Origin: Mytilus edulis | Taxonomy: Eukaryota > Mollusca > Bivalvia > Mytilida > Mytilidae | Length of the DNA: 64,000 nucleotides | Reading direction: 5' to 3' | Assembly (NCBI RefSeq): GCF_963676685.1 | Contig: NC_092346.1 | Span: 76,771,821 to 76,835,820, forward strand | Part shown: positions 14,401-29,400 of the stretch, piece by piece | How positions within the stretch are numbered: the first letter of the stretch is position 1 | Layout of the letters: each line of letters begins with the position of its first letter | Translations under genes and position numbers: made by a program | Notes under the pieces: generated by a model | What the model saw: the letters and a program-made list of their open reading frames with translations, nothing else | What the model was told of the DNA's origin: nothing | Database searches by the model: none

Positions 14401-17400
14401 ACCCACCCCCCGTTTTCAGGGTTCATATGGCTTAGTCTTTAGTTTTCTATATTGTGTCTTGTGTACTGTTATATTTCTGTTTGTCTGTTTATTTTTTTAG
14501 CCATAGCGTTGTCATTTTATTTTCGATCTGAGTTTGACTGTCCCTCTCGTATTTGTTCGCCCCTCTTTCATCACGGATCCATGATTTATGATTTACAATA
14601 ATAGCATAGATAAAAAAAAAAATAAGTACTTCTTAAATATTTAAAATACAAATATGCATATATTAAACTTATAGGGCTTTAGGTAAACTGTGCATAAGGA
14701 AACTGTGAATTTCGGCATCAGTCATCTCAATTAAGGTCATGGAATATTTCGACCGTTTCCCTAAATTGATCGCCCTGAAGATCATAAAAAAAAACATTTT
14801 ATTTTTGGTTTTGATTTTGGAAAATATTGCCGGTATTTTTAACGACCATTCTCTTAAAGAACAAATTTCTGGATATTTTGATAATACTGAACTCCCTTTT
14901 ATTATGGGCCGGCACTAAGCCGGTACATTAAATGACATGGGTTTGAGATTGTTATATGAGTTTCTGCGGATCAGATATTTTTATTATCTGCGATATATGA
15001 AAATTAAAGATTTTAGGTTATTGAATAAGTTCATTTTTTTTATTACATTTTTATATAGGAAAAAGATGCCAAATATTTAAAACAATTAATGTTCATTGTT
15101 ATATTGTGCACAGAATGCATGACCCGTATTTGGGGATTTCCCAAACCAGGTTATGTTTTAGAAATGTAAAAAGTTCTTACAACTACTCGTCGTCGGAACA
15201 TTTTTTCAATCAAAATATATAGTTAGACCCTATATGTGAATCAATATTATTTCCAAAAAATATCATCATTAATGACTTGACAACAGTTTAGTAACTATAT
15301 TCCTTCTGAATAGGTCAGTGTAAAGTTTTTGATTAACTTTTGAGGTGAATGGCGACATTTGTGTGCATTGTATAGAATATTACCATGAATTATGGGATAT
15401 GAAATAAATGAACGTAAAGGATGTCTGCACATAGATTTATATTTACGAATGATGTCCTTGTACCGATGATAAAAATTAGTAAATGTTTTATGTTAAAATT
15501 AATGTTTATTAAATGTTTTAGCCTTCTACGAGTAGCCAAACAATATTCCTGGTGATGGACGCAGCTTCAAAAGGACAACTGCATAACCTTAAAGACAGGT
15601 ATATAAACACTTGTATTATGTCTTTCCTACCTGATTTATGAGGTCAAATGAGTTTTTTAACAAGCTGTTCCTAACATAAATTTTGACCTGAACTTATCAT
15701 CATCAATGTTTAGCTTTTCAAGATACCTCTGATCTAAATTGTTATACAGTTCAGTCTACCTCATATCTTGACTTACATATATAAATTGACGATGAGGGTC
15801 AGTTGAAAACAAAACTTTACGACAAAAGAGATGATTTCAGCTTACCAATTGTGAATTTTTCATTCCTAGCGCCTGCATACGTACTATATATCTCCCCCAT
15901 TTGATACGATTTTCCCGGGCTTATATTTCCCATCATGATTTCTTCACAAGGTTGCTATTAAACGTAGAGTTCCAAATGGTGAAATTGAAATCATTCCTTC
16001 GGAAATTTCATGGACGCCATTAGATTTATTTCCGGGTTTGTACTGACATGAGCAACACGACAAGTGCCACATGTGAAGCAGCAATTGCTTATCCTTCCGA
16101 AGCACCGGTTTTTGGTGGTGTTTATGTTGCTAAGTCTTTATTTTTGTATTTTGTGAACTATCGTTTGTCTGTTTGTCTTTTTGCTTTGTAGCCATAGCAT
16201 TGTCCGTTTATTTTTCGATTTCTGAGTTCTGTGTCCCTCTGGTATCTTTCGGCCATATTTTGTAGAGCAATTCTGTTTTCAAGTAAACCATTTGCTGTCA
16301 GCAATTCGAATGTTGGATTACCAAGTGTTTTCAAAAATAGTATAGTGTTGCCGTAGTAAGGATTATTTGTAGTTTTTTCGCCGCTGTTGTTTGCTTTAAT
16401 TTGATATTGCGGCATTCAGTTGTTTATTCGCAGAAATCTGTATTATCTGTATGTTTGATTCATATTTTTGTTTCACGACTTCAATTTCCAATGGTATTGA
16501 AAATTCATATTCATAGTTTGACACCAATTTTATTTAAATTTAAAATATTTTTATGCCCCATTTAGAGGCATTATGTTTTCTGGTCTGTGGGTCCATCTGT
16601 TCGTGCGTTCGTCCGACCGTTCATCCGTCCGTTCATCCGTCTTCAGGTTAAAGTTTTTGGTCGAGGTAGTTTTTAATGAAGTTGAAGTCCAATCAACTTG
16701 AAACTTTGTTCACATGTTCCCTATGATATGATCTTTCTAATTTTAATGCCAAATTAGAGATTTTTTCACGGTCCACTGAACATAGGAAATGATAGTGCGG
16801 ATGGGGCATCCGTGTACTGCGGACACATTCTTGTTTTATAAAGAAAATATTTCACACCATGTTGAATGATAAAACAAGCAGATAAGAATCGCAGATTCAA
16901 ACGCTGATGCACCAGAAACTGCTTAAAATAAAGTCAATGATTTAGTCAAAATTTTGTGCAGTGGGATTATACTTAGTTGAGATTCGAAATAACAGTAAAG
17001 GGAAAATAAAGATTTACGTTTTTTTTTTGTAAATAAGTTCATGTGATAATAACGTAACGTCACAATTGCGTTGGCCCTTGGGCCTCAACCGTGGCACTCA
17101 AATGTTACCGTAGTGTTTTTTAATAGGCCGAATAGGTCGTATGGCAGAAAAAAAGGTTAAACAATCCTATCTTGCAATAAGTTGCAACTATGTTGGGTTT
17201 TTTTTTAATTTGAATATTGATTTATAACGAAAACGTATAGTTTCAGTCGGAAACCAGGTTGAAATAGAACAAAAGAATCGAAGCTCTTTGTTAGAGAAGG
17301 CGATAAATGTTTACTGTATTGTTTACTATTATAGTGACAAAATTTTTTAAAAGTTAATAGAAACAAACAAAATTGCAATTTTTTTCTCAATTACGAGTTG

Positions 17401-20400
17401 TTTTATTTTAAAAACACCATTTGCATAAGTTTTCAATTTATTTAGTTCATAGTTAAGCAGAACAATTAGATATCAAGTCGACGACATGGGTATCTTTCAA
17501 GTTGGATGACAAAAATGCATAACCTCCGATTTTTTTGAAAAAATTACCATGGACGGAAACCATATCAATCTATTACTTCAGTAATTTTCGTGTCTGCCCT
17601 TCTATTATGTGACTGAAGAAAAAATTCCAAAAATGGGTAACAATTGTATCGAAAAGAGAAAATTGAGTGCACCGTTTTATGTTGGGGCGTGTTTGAGTTG
17701 AGTATTTTGTCTTGATATCGCACAAAGCAAGAATATTTCATACATCGTCTCGCTTCAAATTCTATCATTTTTATACATTAAAGCTACAGGTTGACGTTAT
17801 AACACAAAAAAATCACAGTACTAAAAGATGAAATATATAGGTCAAGTGAAATACCTATCTAATGAGTCACAAAAACAGAGAAGGTGTGTTCGAATAGCTA
17901 TTTTTTTTACTGAAAGTACTTGACGACAGTCTTTCAAGTTGGATGATGAAAATGCATATCTTCGAAAAATTCCAATTTTTTGTGTGTGATAACTAGAGTT
18001 TATAGTCTTCATACACTAAAAAAATCTAGTCTGCCCTTCCACGAAATATTTATTTAGAATTTTTTTAAATGTTTATGAATTTTCGAAAATTCCACCTGAC
18101 AACCGATCAGACAATAGTTTTAAGTTGAATCAATGCAGACAAGATTATTAACTGATGCTCATTAGCTAGTTGATACATTTGTCTTTAAAAATACAACTGA
18201 CATATAAGGATCGTAATGGTGCAATATGGATTAATTTATCGGTTTCCAAGAGCAAAATTTGTAGCGCGTCATCCCTACAATGGCTTCCGTTTCTACGATT
18301 GTGAAAATGAACTGGCGTAATGGGGAGATAATTTTGACGAAGTAGGATCCTGACTAGTTTTGTATCTTAACAATGGCAAATAATATTTAAATATGGTTAA
18401 ATTTCTATATATAGATTTAGGAAGATGTGGTGTGAGTGCCAATGAATATCTGTATATATATTAGGGATGACAAAAGATCTGAAATTTAATACTCGGATAC
18501 TCGGTCATGATACTCGAGTACTCGGATGAATCTTAAACGTCTATTGAAAAGTTTAGATTTTAGGTGGAATACAGTGATTTTGGTATTACCTTTCATAAAC
18601 ATAAGACAAATGTACTACACACATAGCTTGCTCCTCTGTTTTTTGTGTCAATTAAAAAACAATTTCTACAAATCACCTATCATAATAGCAATTATTGTTA
18701 ATAATGTACGTGTTCATGAACCCAGAGACATATAATACAATTATATGTCTCTGATGAACCAAATTTTAATAAAATCAAAAATATTTGCATATAAAATCCG
18801 ACAAAGAAGACTACATTTGTATTATTCAATTTTTCTACAATGAATATTTCAAAGTAGAATGTTTTGTGTTAAATATTCAATTAATCACAGTATTTACCTT
18901 TTATTAATTTTTTGGGATGAGCTAAGGCTATTGTTTGGAGAATTTGATTAGCATGTACAGTCTACACTATTCTTTCTTTCAGATTTTCATACTTTCCGAT
19001 GGATAGTTGCGATTATTTTAAAAACACACCTTTACATGTTGCTGCATCAAAAGCCAAGTTAAAAGATGTGAAATATCTTTTAAATGAAAGGAAAGTTTCT
19101 CCGTTTGTTCGAAATAGGTACATACTATGACCAGAATCTTGTTTAGTGTATTACTGTATGTCTCAATTTCCCTGTTTGCATTTCTTTTCTTCCACTGTTA
19201 CAAAAAAAATTGGCATACTAGGAAATACCATGTGCATAGTACATATTTTAATGGTAAAATATCTTTAAGTTATTTTTACTTCACCTCATATATATCATAC
19301 CAAATCTGCATTGCTTTAATAAAGTAGTTGATACCGCTAGCACATGCAGACATGAAAGTAACAAAAATTCCTAACACAATGAACGATACTGTTAATAAAA
19401 AGATAATTCTGGATTAGAGAAATATAGATTCCATCACTGTAACAAGTGTGTATCTCCACATGAGACAATTAAATTATAATATTTATTAAAGCGCGAGGCT
19501 TGTCGAGCTTTTTAATTAATTAAAATTTAACTGTTGGCAGTGGAGAAATATCGTATTACACGAGTTATAGTGGTGGAATCTGTTTCTCTAACAATTTTTC
19601 TCCATCCTTTAATTTCAATGATTTGCAGAAAGTTATGTTCTTTATTTATAAACTCATCATAGGTACCTGGATTGAAATTTTGTATTTGCGCCAGAAGCGC
19701 GTTTCGTCTACAAAAGACTCATCAGTGACGCTAGAATCAAATGTGACATCATCTGCGATAACCTTTTTTCAGGACGTCACAATAGGAAATTCAAGAAATT
19801 TAACGTCATAATTAATTCGACCAATCATTTACTGATAACAGATATTTCACTAGTGTTGAGTAATATTTTTTCTCACACCGCCCAAGAAATGTGAAAGTAG
19901 CAAAACATCTAGAGAAATGGTAATAGTCTATCTATTTAGTTATGTCAACAAAATACGCCTCTGTACTAGAAACGAGACGGGACCATCGCAAATATACACC
20001 ACCATGGTTCAAACTGTGTGCTTAGATATTCTACTGTCAATCGTTTAAAAAAATCTGAATTTCCCATTTTCTTTGTCAACTTTTTCTCCTATCATTATCC
20101 GGCCTTGATTCTCTATAAGAAGAGGTCAAACACATGCCGGTTTCTAGTACAAATAAAGCTTCGAACAACTTGTTGCCATTACTTTAGACATTCAAACTCG
20201 TGACAACTACTAGAAAAATGATGCTTTTTACGTAGAATTCAATAAGTGTTTTTGGTCATCGGTCTCATCATTACTAGCTATTTTTCCACAAAAGTCTTGT
20301 TAAGAAACAAAATCCGATTATGTAAAAAAATATAGCAACGCCGGTGATTTCTTATACATTCACCAATTAAAATGCATCTAAGATTTACAACTATACAGAA

Positions 20401-23400
20401 TGACAGCATGACATTTACAACCAAGGATGTAAAATCTATCGCTAACGATGTCTCATGCACGTCGTTCCCACACGAATAAGTCCTGCCTGTCTCTAATTAA
20501 ACAAGTGAACTTGGTATTGTAAACAGTGAACAACCCAGAAAGTTGGTAAAACAAAGATCCGATATAAGGAATGCCGAAGCCCATCAACTAGAAGTTTTGT
20601 CATATAGTACGTAATAAAATTGTCACTGATAAGCTAGTTTTATCGCAAGTATTACATAAATATTGTGTAATGTTGAAGAATATTAGTGATTTTTATACAA
20701 CACAGAATTTTTATTGAATCTGCAAATATTGTAACCACAAAAGTTATAATTTTGCAGCCCTCATTTCGACCAAATATTTGTAAAAATTAAAAAACCACCA
20801 TGCATGATGATCAATTTGTCCTAACTATATAACTTTATCATTTTTTTCTTGACTAGCAGTCCACCACCAGCAGAGGCATAGAACAAGTGGTAGTAGTAAT
20901 GTCAACTGTACCAATTGTTCTGAACAAGCTGCGAATTACGACAATAAATATCTCTTCAGCGAAGCTCGCGGCAAAAATATTTTGAAAATCTAAAGCTTAT
21001 TTAAGATACAGCTATTAACCAAAAAGGACAAAACAATATGGGCAAATATGAGAACTTAATCGGGGCTAATTTAAGTTAAGATTTGTTCCACAAAACGGAT
21101 TAATCTATACATCCTATGATAGATTAGTACTACGATTTGATATCTTTACTAAAGTGGTTTTCTGCGTATCCGCCCAGAGCTTTGCATGAGGAAGATAGCA
21201 CTATTGTGTTGCTATTCCGTTACAAATTTTATCCTCTTGGTCAATCAAAATTTCATACCGAAAATATTTAAATTATGTTAACGTTTTATGTTGCAAGATT
21301 GTGTTGCGTAAAACATAGTTAACTTTTCAACATTTTTGAAAAGGTTCAAATGAAATTTATTCTGGATAAATAACATCCTAATTGTCTCTTGACAATTCTA
21401 TTTCATTTCCAGCTTTTGGAAAACACCGGTTCAATTAGTGGAAGAAAAAATGCTATATTGGCAGAAAAGGGGAATGATGGCTCCTGAAAATAATGTGAGA
21501 CTTTCAAAAAATGAATCTGATGATGCTCTGAGAAATATCAAAACATTAAGAAAACAAGACTTTAAGGAAGTTAAAAATGTACTGGAATTGGCTGAAAAAG
21601 ACGCAAGAGAAGTAAAAGCTGAAGTAAGTTTTTTTGTAAACAACATTTACACCAGGTTGTGTATACATATTTTTATCATAAGAAAAAAGACAAATAGTAT
21701 TACATAAAAAAAAAGTGCAATATCTCTAGCCATAGCTGCAAACGTCTTATTAGCATCTCCTACATTTTAATATTTGATTCAAGCAAAATTATGCTCATGT
21801 ATATTTCCATTCCTTTATCTGCATTGTCCACTAGTTAACCTGTAGTTAAAAAAAAATAAGGATAGCAGGATGTGTTAACGTATGGTGTACGCTGTATTTT
21901 TTATTGGTGTAAGTTGTAGTCATCCCTGTTAGACTAGACCACTTTTTCCCCATAGACCCAATGTTAAACCCGCCATTTTGTTTGGTGGAGGGAATTTTCG
22001 ACAAGGGTCAAGTGGTCAAATCTATAAGGCATCCTTCTTTCTTTGTTCTATAAATGTAAATGAATGGATTCTGAAAAAACAAATTATCTTAAAAACAAGT
22101 ATGTTTACCCATAATTCCGTATTATTAAATATAAATATATAAATTGAAACACTGGATAGATATATCAGTTTACAGCTGCCTTCGTGAGAGAACAGATGGA
22201 CGATAAAACGTGTCCCGTATGTCAACTTCAATTTTCTAGAAAAGACGTTATGATGCGACAATATAGAAACAAACATGGAACTACTGAACCATATCCGCAG
22301 AGCAGTCATGAAGACCCGCCACCGCCGCCGCAGAGGGAAGGAACATCACCTCCGCCGCCGCCACCGCCGCAAAAAGGGGACCTGCAGCTACCGCGTAATG
22401 AGGATATGCCGCCGCCGCCGCGTGATGAAGATACGCCGCCGCCTCGGAAGGCGGAAACACTTTGTTTTTAAAAATCCATTCACGATGACGGTAAGCGGAC
22501 CAACATCATGTGGCAAAACATTTTTTGTGAAACAACTTCTTCAAAATTTAAGATTGATACAGCCCACTTTTCACAGAATACTATGGCTATACAGACGTTG
22601 GCAACCACTCTATGACGAAATACAAAAGACGGTTATACCATATGTTGAATTTATACAAGGGATACCAGTTGATTTAGAGAAGGATAGCTATATAGACCCA
22701 AGTGTAAGAAATATGATAATTTTGGACGATTTAATGTCAACATCAGCAAAAGATCCTAGAATCACTGACTTGTTTACGGAAGGTAGCCATCATAGAAATC
22801 TATCAGTTGTAGTACTAAATCCGAATCTTTACTTCAGTAAAGATCCTACACAGAGAAGAAATTGTCACTACTTGGTATTATTTAACAACCCTGTCGATAA
22901 AAAACAGATAATGACTTTAGGCAGACAAATGTATCCGGGAAAAGGACTATATTTGTTTTTTAAATTTGAAGAATCAACTAGTCAACCATTTGGCTATCTT
23001 CTTCTGGATTTAAAACCAACGACACCCGAAACGAACCGACTGCTTGGAAACATTTTACAGCAACAATCAGCAAAGACCAAAGAAGTCATTCCTACTTCAA
23101 ATGATATAACAACAGTCCAACATTCACCCGTTCCTTATTCTTACGAAGACGGTCCTGGTGAACAGACGTATGAAAATATGCCCTCCTGTTACGATTGTGG
23201 CATGCACGATTTACAAAGACACATCAAACATTGGTGTCCAGAAAACGAATATTTGAAAAGGAAAAGAGACAACGAAGACCTAGGAAATGAAAGTCCTTCA
23301 AAAAAATCAGCCTCAGAATGGATTAAATATGATAGCGTTTCAGACGATAGTAGTGAAGATGTTAATATGGACGATAACGAAGGATATAAAAGCCTATTAC

Positions 23401-26400
23401 ATGAAGCCATTGATACAGCGAAAGATACTTGGGATACAAAATATGACAAGTACGTGAAAGAGGGTATGAATGAGGAAGATGCAATTCAGCGAAGCAATGA
23501 AAAAATAAGCCATATTGTTCAACGTCAATTTTTTAAACGCTATACTGAATTGTTGAAACTGATAGTTCCCCTAGATGAAAGCAAAGTGCACTCTGACATT
23601 GTACAACAAATTCAGGATATTGCTGAAAACGATACAGATTACGAAACTCAAATTCGGCGTATTCTCATGAAAAAGAGTCATCAATTTGATAAATTATTTG
23701 ATGATGATTACTTTGAAATAAATACTGACACTGAGGATAATGACGATGAGGATGATGAAGAGGACACTGACGAAGATATACAAGAGGAAGACTAGTCCTT
23801 TATAACGTACTGTATAACACGCGTTTCATTATATCCATTTTGATATTTGTGTTGACAACATGTCTGCATGGGAGAAATATCTAAAGGAAATTTACTTCAT
23901 TCCGTCAAATCCTGCTAGTTTTTCTGGACCAGACAAACTTTATAATTATGTACAAAAAGAAGGGAAGTACAAAATTAGTAGATATAAGATACGAAAATGG
24001 TTACAAAGCCAAGAATCATACAGTTTACAACGACCATAAAGGAGACCACAGAATAGAACGGAAATTGTTGGCATAGATGACCAATGGTCTGCTGACCTTA
24101 TGGATATGGTGAAGTTTTCAAAATACAACAAAGAATATAAATACGTATTGGTAGTCATCGATGTGTTTTCAAAGTATTTATGGTTACGAAAACTAAAAGA
24201 TAAAAAAGGCGAGTCCGTGGCAACTGCATTTCAATACATATTTAAAACAGGAAGAGTTCCAAATAGAATAAGAACGGATATGGGACAGGAGTTCAAGGCA
24301 AAGAGAGTTCAGACAGTTTTTAAAAAGGAAGAGATTAATCATTTTTATGCGTTGAATAAGGTCAAAGCATCAGTGTCCGAGCGCGTTATAAAAACAATAA
24401 AAGCGAAAATATTCCGCTACTTTTCGTACAACCAGTCTTACAGATACATAGACAAGCTTCAAAGCTGAGCAGATGGATACAACGACAGTATTCATAGCAC
24501 TATCGACACGGCACCCATAGAAGTAAAAAAAGAAAATGCTGAAACGGTCCGCTTATCGAAATATTTTTCAAGACCACATTCTGGACAGTTAAAGAAAATT
24601 TACCACTCCAGGTTTAAACTTGGCGATCGAGTTAGGCCGTGTTCACATTGACCTAAATTCGGTGTTGTGTTAGTGTAACTCACACATAAACTAAACACAA
24701 TTGCGTTCCCATTGATAAAACTCAATGTTTACATGTAGTTTAAATGATGTTTTATCTACACACAGTCGATAGTCAATGTAGGCCTTGTGTAGGTTAAGTG
24801 TAAACAAAACTAGGCATTTAGGACATTAGTTTTACCGTGTATATATTTAAGGAGGAAACTATTTTTGAGTAAAATTGATATTTTTGATAATTATTAGTAT
24901 AGTTCTTTACAGAAATTGTTGTCTAAATTTTACAGTTTTTTTTTGTTTTTTTTTAAATAACGTACTTCATTAACCCTGATCAAGACTCAAAGCAGCATCA
25001 TTGCCGAACCCATAAGGCAGCTACCAATTGATTTTCGGGGGGAAGCTATTATTATTGTTGAGTATAAAACATAAAGGCAAGGGGGTGGGGTGGTGAGCTA
25101 TGGATTTTGTTTTGGAAACAAGAAATGTTTCCAGTTTTTGGCCCTGAAAAAAAATTGTTTGTTTCACCCTCAGCTGCCACTATTTATAATGCTAAAATTG
25201 ATTTTGACTTGTCACCAAAATTTGTCCTGAAAAAATCAATAGCTCACGTCCCCCGTCCTCCGCTCCCCCTCCCCTCCACAAAAAATGAAGTAAATAGTTG
25301 CTGCCTAATTCATTTGAAAAGGTCTTCCCGAATCAACTTGACGTACACAGAAATATTCGCCACTGGTCTTTACTCAAACAACGAATCACGCATACATGCA
25401 TGACTAAAAAAAGTGTGAGGTAAATGATATGTTTGTCTAGTATATCAGATCCGTTAAATAACACTTAAAATAAATAAAAAAAACGTTACCCTATTCCTTT
25501 ACTAAATACTCCTTGGAGAAGAAATACCATTTGAAACGAACAGAAAAGATAAAAATGTAGTGATCCCTAATATCTCAATCCTTTTTTTCGGCTGTAAGCA
25601 CGCTGCTGCAGCTAACGTTTTCTAATGCGTAATCGAGACATCTCTAGTATATTCAAACTACTACAAATTATAAAAATGGCTTTTATAAAGTAGCAACCAC
25701 TTAACTTAAAAAAGGGGGAGGGTTATTTTTTTTTATCTGAGTCAGATTTTTTTTTCGCGCGTACGTTTTTATTCCTTTTTTTCGATGCTGGTGATCAAAT
25801 TCTTTTTTTTTCAATATTTAACACTATAATGTATGGGGGAACTCTTGATTCAGAATATTTTTTTTATCATATGTATGACCATTTTTATTTTATCAAATTG
25901 GGGATCGGAATATTTCCATTCCCCCCCCCCCCCCCCCCCACCCCATCCCCACCCCCATTTTGAAGTCAAATGGTTGTTTCCTTATCGCTAGAAAAATTGT
26001 CCAAATATTTTGAATTTAGTTCTACGTAATGAACATTTAAATGACATATAGTTTACAAGTGGGAACATATCTTATGTACAGGTAGCTAAACAAGGTGTAT
26101 AGATGTGAACAAATGTAATGTGAAACCAGTGTACACTACACTAAACTAATTGTAAACATGTTTACTCTACACGGCGTTTGGTGTGAACACGGCCTTAGAC
26201 TTGCATATTTGAGAAATATTTTTTCTCGGGAATATGACGAAAAATGGACGGGTGAGGTATTCACGATATCCGGACGATTCTGGAGAAGCATGACACCGTT
26301 ATATCGCATCAAAGATTACCATGGAGATGAAATTTCTGTATCCTACTACCATTCTGAACTTCAACAAATAAACGTCAAAGACAATTCGTTGTGGAAAATT

Positions 26401-29400
26401 GAGAAAGTGTTAAAAACAAAAGGAAGAGGACCCTATAAACAATATTATATCAAATGGTTAAATTGACCAACCAAGTTTAATTCATGGGTGAAAGCCAGTG
26501 ATGTTAAAGACTTTTAATCTAATTGTTTTCTTTTATAATTGTATTACAAATAAAAAATATCAAATTCACAGTGTATATTATTTTTTTTTTTGTACCAAAC
26601 TTTTTTTTTTATTTATAGTATATGTATTTTCTCGAATGTATTAACTAATAATCATAAAAAAGATAAATATACATGAAAATCTAAACATTTCTGATGCCCT
26701 TTACGAGAAACGTTCAGAAGATTTCACGCTGACTCCTAAAAGGGCAGAGTCTCCCCTCGATAAACGAGACCATGCATGTGTAGAATCGGATGAATAGTCA
26801 GACTCATAACAGTGGACAGGTCATGTCAAGCACCAAACATCCGCTATTGGCTAAATGACCTCAACTAGAGCCTCATTCACATACATGCACGTGGAAATCT
26901 ACTCTAGATGTTCATGTATATTTACCTTGAAATATAATTATTACTTATTAAAATACGTTTGTTCATTAATTAAGTTAAGAATTTAATAACCTTTAATAAG
27001 CACCCTTATATCAACAGAGGTGGCGTGTTGATATCTATTCCAAGGTAATTGCGAGCATAAAGGACCACACTCTCTGCCATTGGAACGGAGTTATTCTTTC
27101 AAGTTTAAGAAAATTAGTTTATCTCCATATATCAGAATATTTTACGGTATTTAAATACTTCAAACTATTTTCAGTTCGAAATGACGTGGTGGTTCCTTGG
27201 AACTTTAACTCAAGAGACATGAACTCACCTGAGTTTTGTCTTATTTATAGTGGTTCGTGGACCGGTTCACCAATAGGGGAAACAACTCTGATGTTCACAA
27301 ATTAAAAATTAAATTTTACCTGTTCAGTTAAATATGTCCGCCATGTTGATAAGTCGTGTTTTTATTGCTGCTACCAGAAAATCACATTTTAACATGATTA
27401 AAATTGATGAAGTGCCCAAATTATCGGATAACGTCAAATATTTATTCATGGAATTGATTAACGTTAATAATTATCATTTATTTCACATGGAGTAATTTTA
27501 GTGACCACTTATTATCTCTCTGTAAAAACAACAAATCGTGTCGGTTTTGGTGGTTTACTCCTGGTTTGCCCACTTTTAATTCTACAAATTATCTATTAGT
27601 TATGAAAACAAAAAAGACAAAAGGTTTAATGAGCATACAATTGTATAGTCTGTTCCAACTTAGGTAAATAGTTTGTAAGTGTTTTCTAAATATTCAGGTT
27701 GTTTTATTGTATAGCAAAATAATAAAAAAATCAAATATTTTTTCTCAGTAATTTAATATCAATTCAATCAATTAATTCAACATACATATACAGCAAATAA
27801 CTAAAAAATGATTTTCAGTTATAAAAGTGTCTTTATGTTCATTAGTTTCTGAATGATTTTCGTGATAGAAATATATTTATACACTGAGTACTCTTTTATT
27901 GCAAACTTTATTTAATAAATTAATTAATTTTATAAATGCATTGCATAAGGAAATCAATTAAGCACAGAAAAGTAATAAGGGCACTACATGTAAAATGATG
28001 AGAAATACAGTCTTTTATATATATACATCAAAAGTAACAAAACATTTAATATATTTGCAAAGTCACAATTAACAATAATTCACTTCATTGTTCAGTTCAA
28101 ATGGAGAAGATGGGATGTTGCGTCAGAGTAATCTACCACGTTGATGGGTCCTTGTTGGTATCTGTATATGAGTCTGGTGTCTAATTACTTTGTATGGTCG
28201 TCTTTAAGGTGGGCGGGTTCCTCCTGCTGCATACTGGATAATGTTGCATTCTGTTAGTGCTTTTGTCTTCTTCAGTAGCTCAATGGTCTCGTAGATGTTT
28301 GGGTGGGCGTGTTTGAGCCGCTTCTTATGTTTGTTGTGCCATCCTTCCAGGTGATTTGTGCATGGTGCGGGGTCCTTCTGTGTAATAGTGGTTCTATAGA
28401 AAGCGGTAGTTTTCAACCCAAAACTCTGTCACGTAATCTGTAACTGAACTTGTAGCGGGTATGTTTTCAGTTTCTCTAATGTCTTCTAAAGTGTTTAGCC
28501 AAACATCGTCAACAAGGTGGGGTGGAACAAGAGGTACCAGTAGTACTGCGGCTCGTCGTATCAGTTAAGTAATGTCTTCATTTTCTTTATAATAGGACTG
28601 TAGTCCATATTTCTGTGCCTTTCGCCATATACACTGGGTGAAATGGAAGAAGCAGCCTTTCATGGTTACCCCTGGACATACTGTCTGTGTTGCGTTGTTG
28701 GTTGCTGTCTCGTAGTCAATAGATAGTGTTTCTGGTTGAAGCTGTAACTAGTGTTTTGATCAATGGCTACTGAACAGTTGCATTTATATTCTAGTTGTTA
28801 AATTTAATTGGATAATTTTATATTTTACTAAATTTTGAAACAGTGTATTGTATTGAAATTTAAAAAATAATAAGTTGAGTAAATTAAAAGATATTCAAAT
28901 GAGATTTATTCTATTTAATCTTTAGTTTCATTATTTTACTTTTCACCTTTTTTTCAGAATGTACCAATAATTAAAAAATATTTGTTGATAAATTAAAATA
29001 TTTATTCATTTTAGTACACATTTTCCCTATTTTTTTGGAATAAAATACATTATCCTGCCAAATATATATAAACTATAGAAATTTTTTGCACATTTTCCTT
29101 GATTTAATAGCAGAATATAATATTCTTTTTTAATTTTACAGGTAAAATATAAGGTAAAAAATTTATTTATAATTCAGAAATAAACTATAATTGTTAAAAC
29201 AACAATTCCCTCTATGTTTACATATACATGTAATTAAAAGTGGGCAAAAAGTAGCGATATATTCGCTTTTATTGTTTTTATAACGCGCTCGGACACTGAT
29301 GCTTTGACCTCATTCAACGCATAAAAATGATTAATCTCTTCCTTTTTAAAAACTGTCTGAACTCTCTTTGCCTTGAACTCCTGTCCCATATCCGTTCTTA

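Larger units (their letters stand above)
23860..26516 (+). pseudogene. Polinton retroviral-type integrase with C-terminal chromodomain, left copy, broken
   Basis: Family of integrases encoded by Polintons/Mavericks. Seen in order: N-terminal segment beginning MSAWEKYLKEIYF, DDE core with the catalytic Asp in 'QWSADLMDM', second Asp in 'IRTDMGQEF' and the Glu in 'SVSERVIKTIK', then 'YNDSIHSTI' and a C-terminal chromodomain-like 'WKIEKVLKTKGRGPYKQYYI'. In-frame stops occur at 24037-24039 (TAA where the right copy has TTA), 24466-24468 and 26464-26466 (TGA at an expected Trp). A 1560 bp MITE interrupts it at 24635. Confidence 0.82.

Noticed and set aside
21505..21540. CTGATGA in the ankyrin exon as a hammerhead core
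   Set aside because: No helix II plus GAAA follows at the right spacing; it is coding sequence.
21438..21707. Frame extending beyond the donor of ankyrin exon 9
   Set aside because: The GTAAGT donor at 21624 fits phase 0; the extra residues are intronic.
22275..22480. Arg-rich N-terminal extension read in frame with the left ATPase
   Set aside because: The right copy shows that the true frame here is the zinc-finger/proline frame; the Arg run is the +1 shadow of the CCG repeats.
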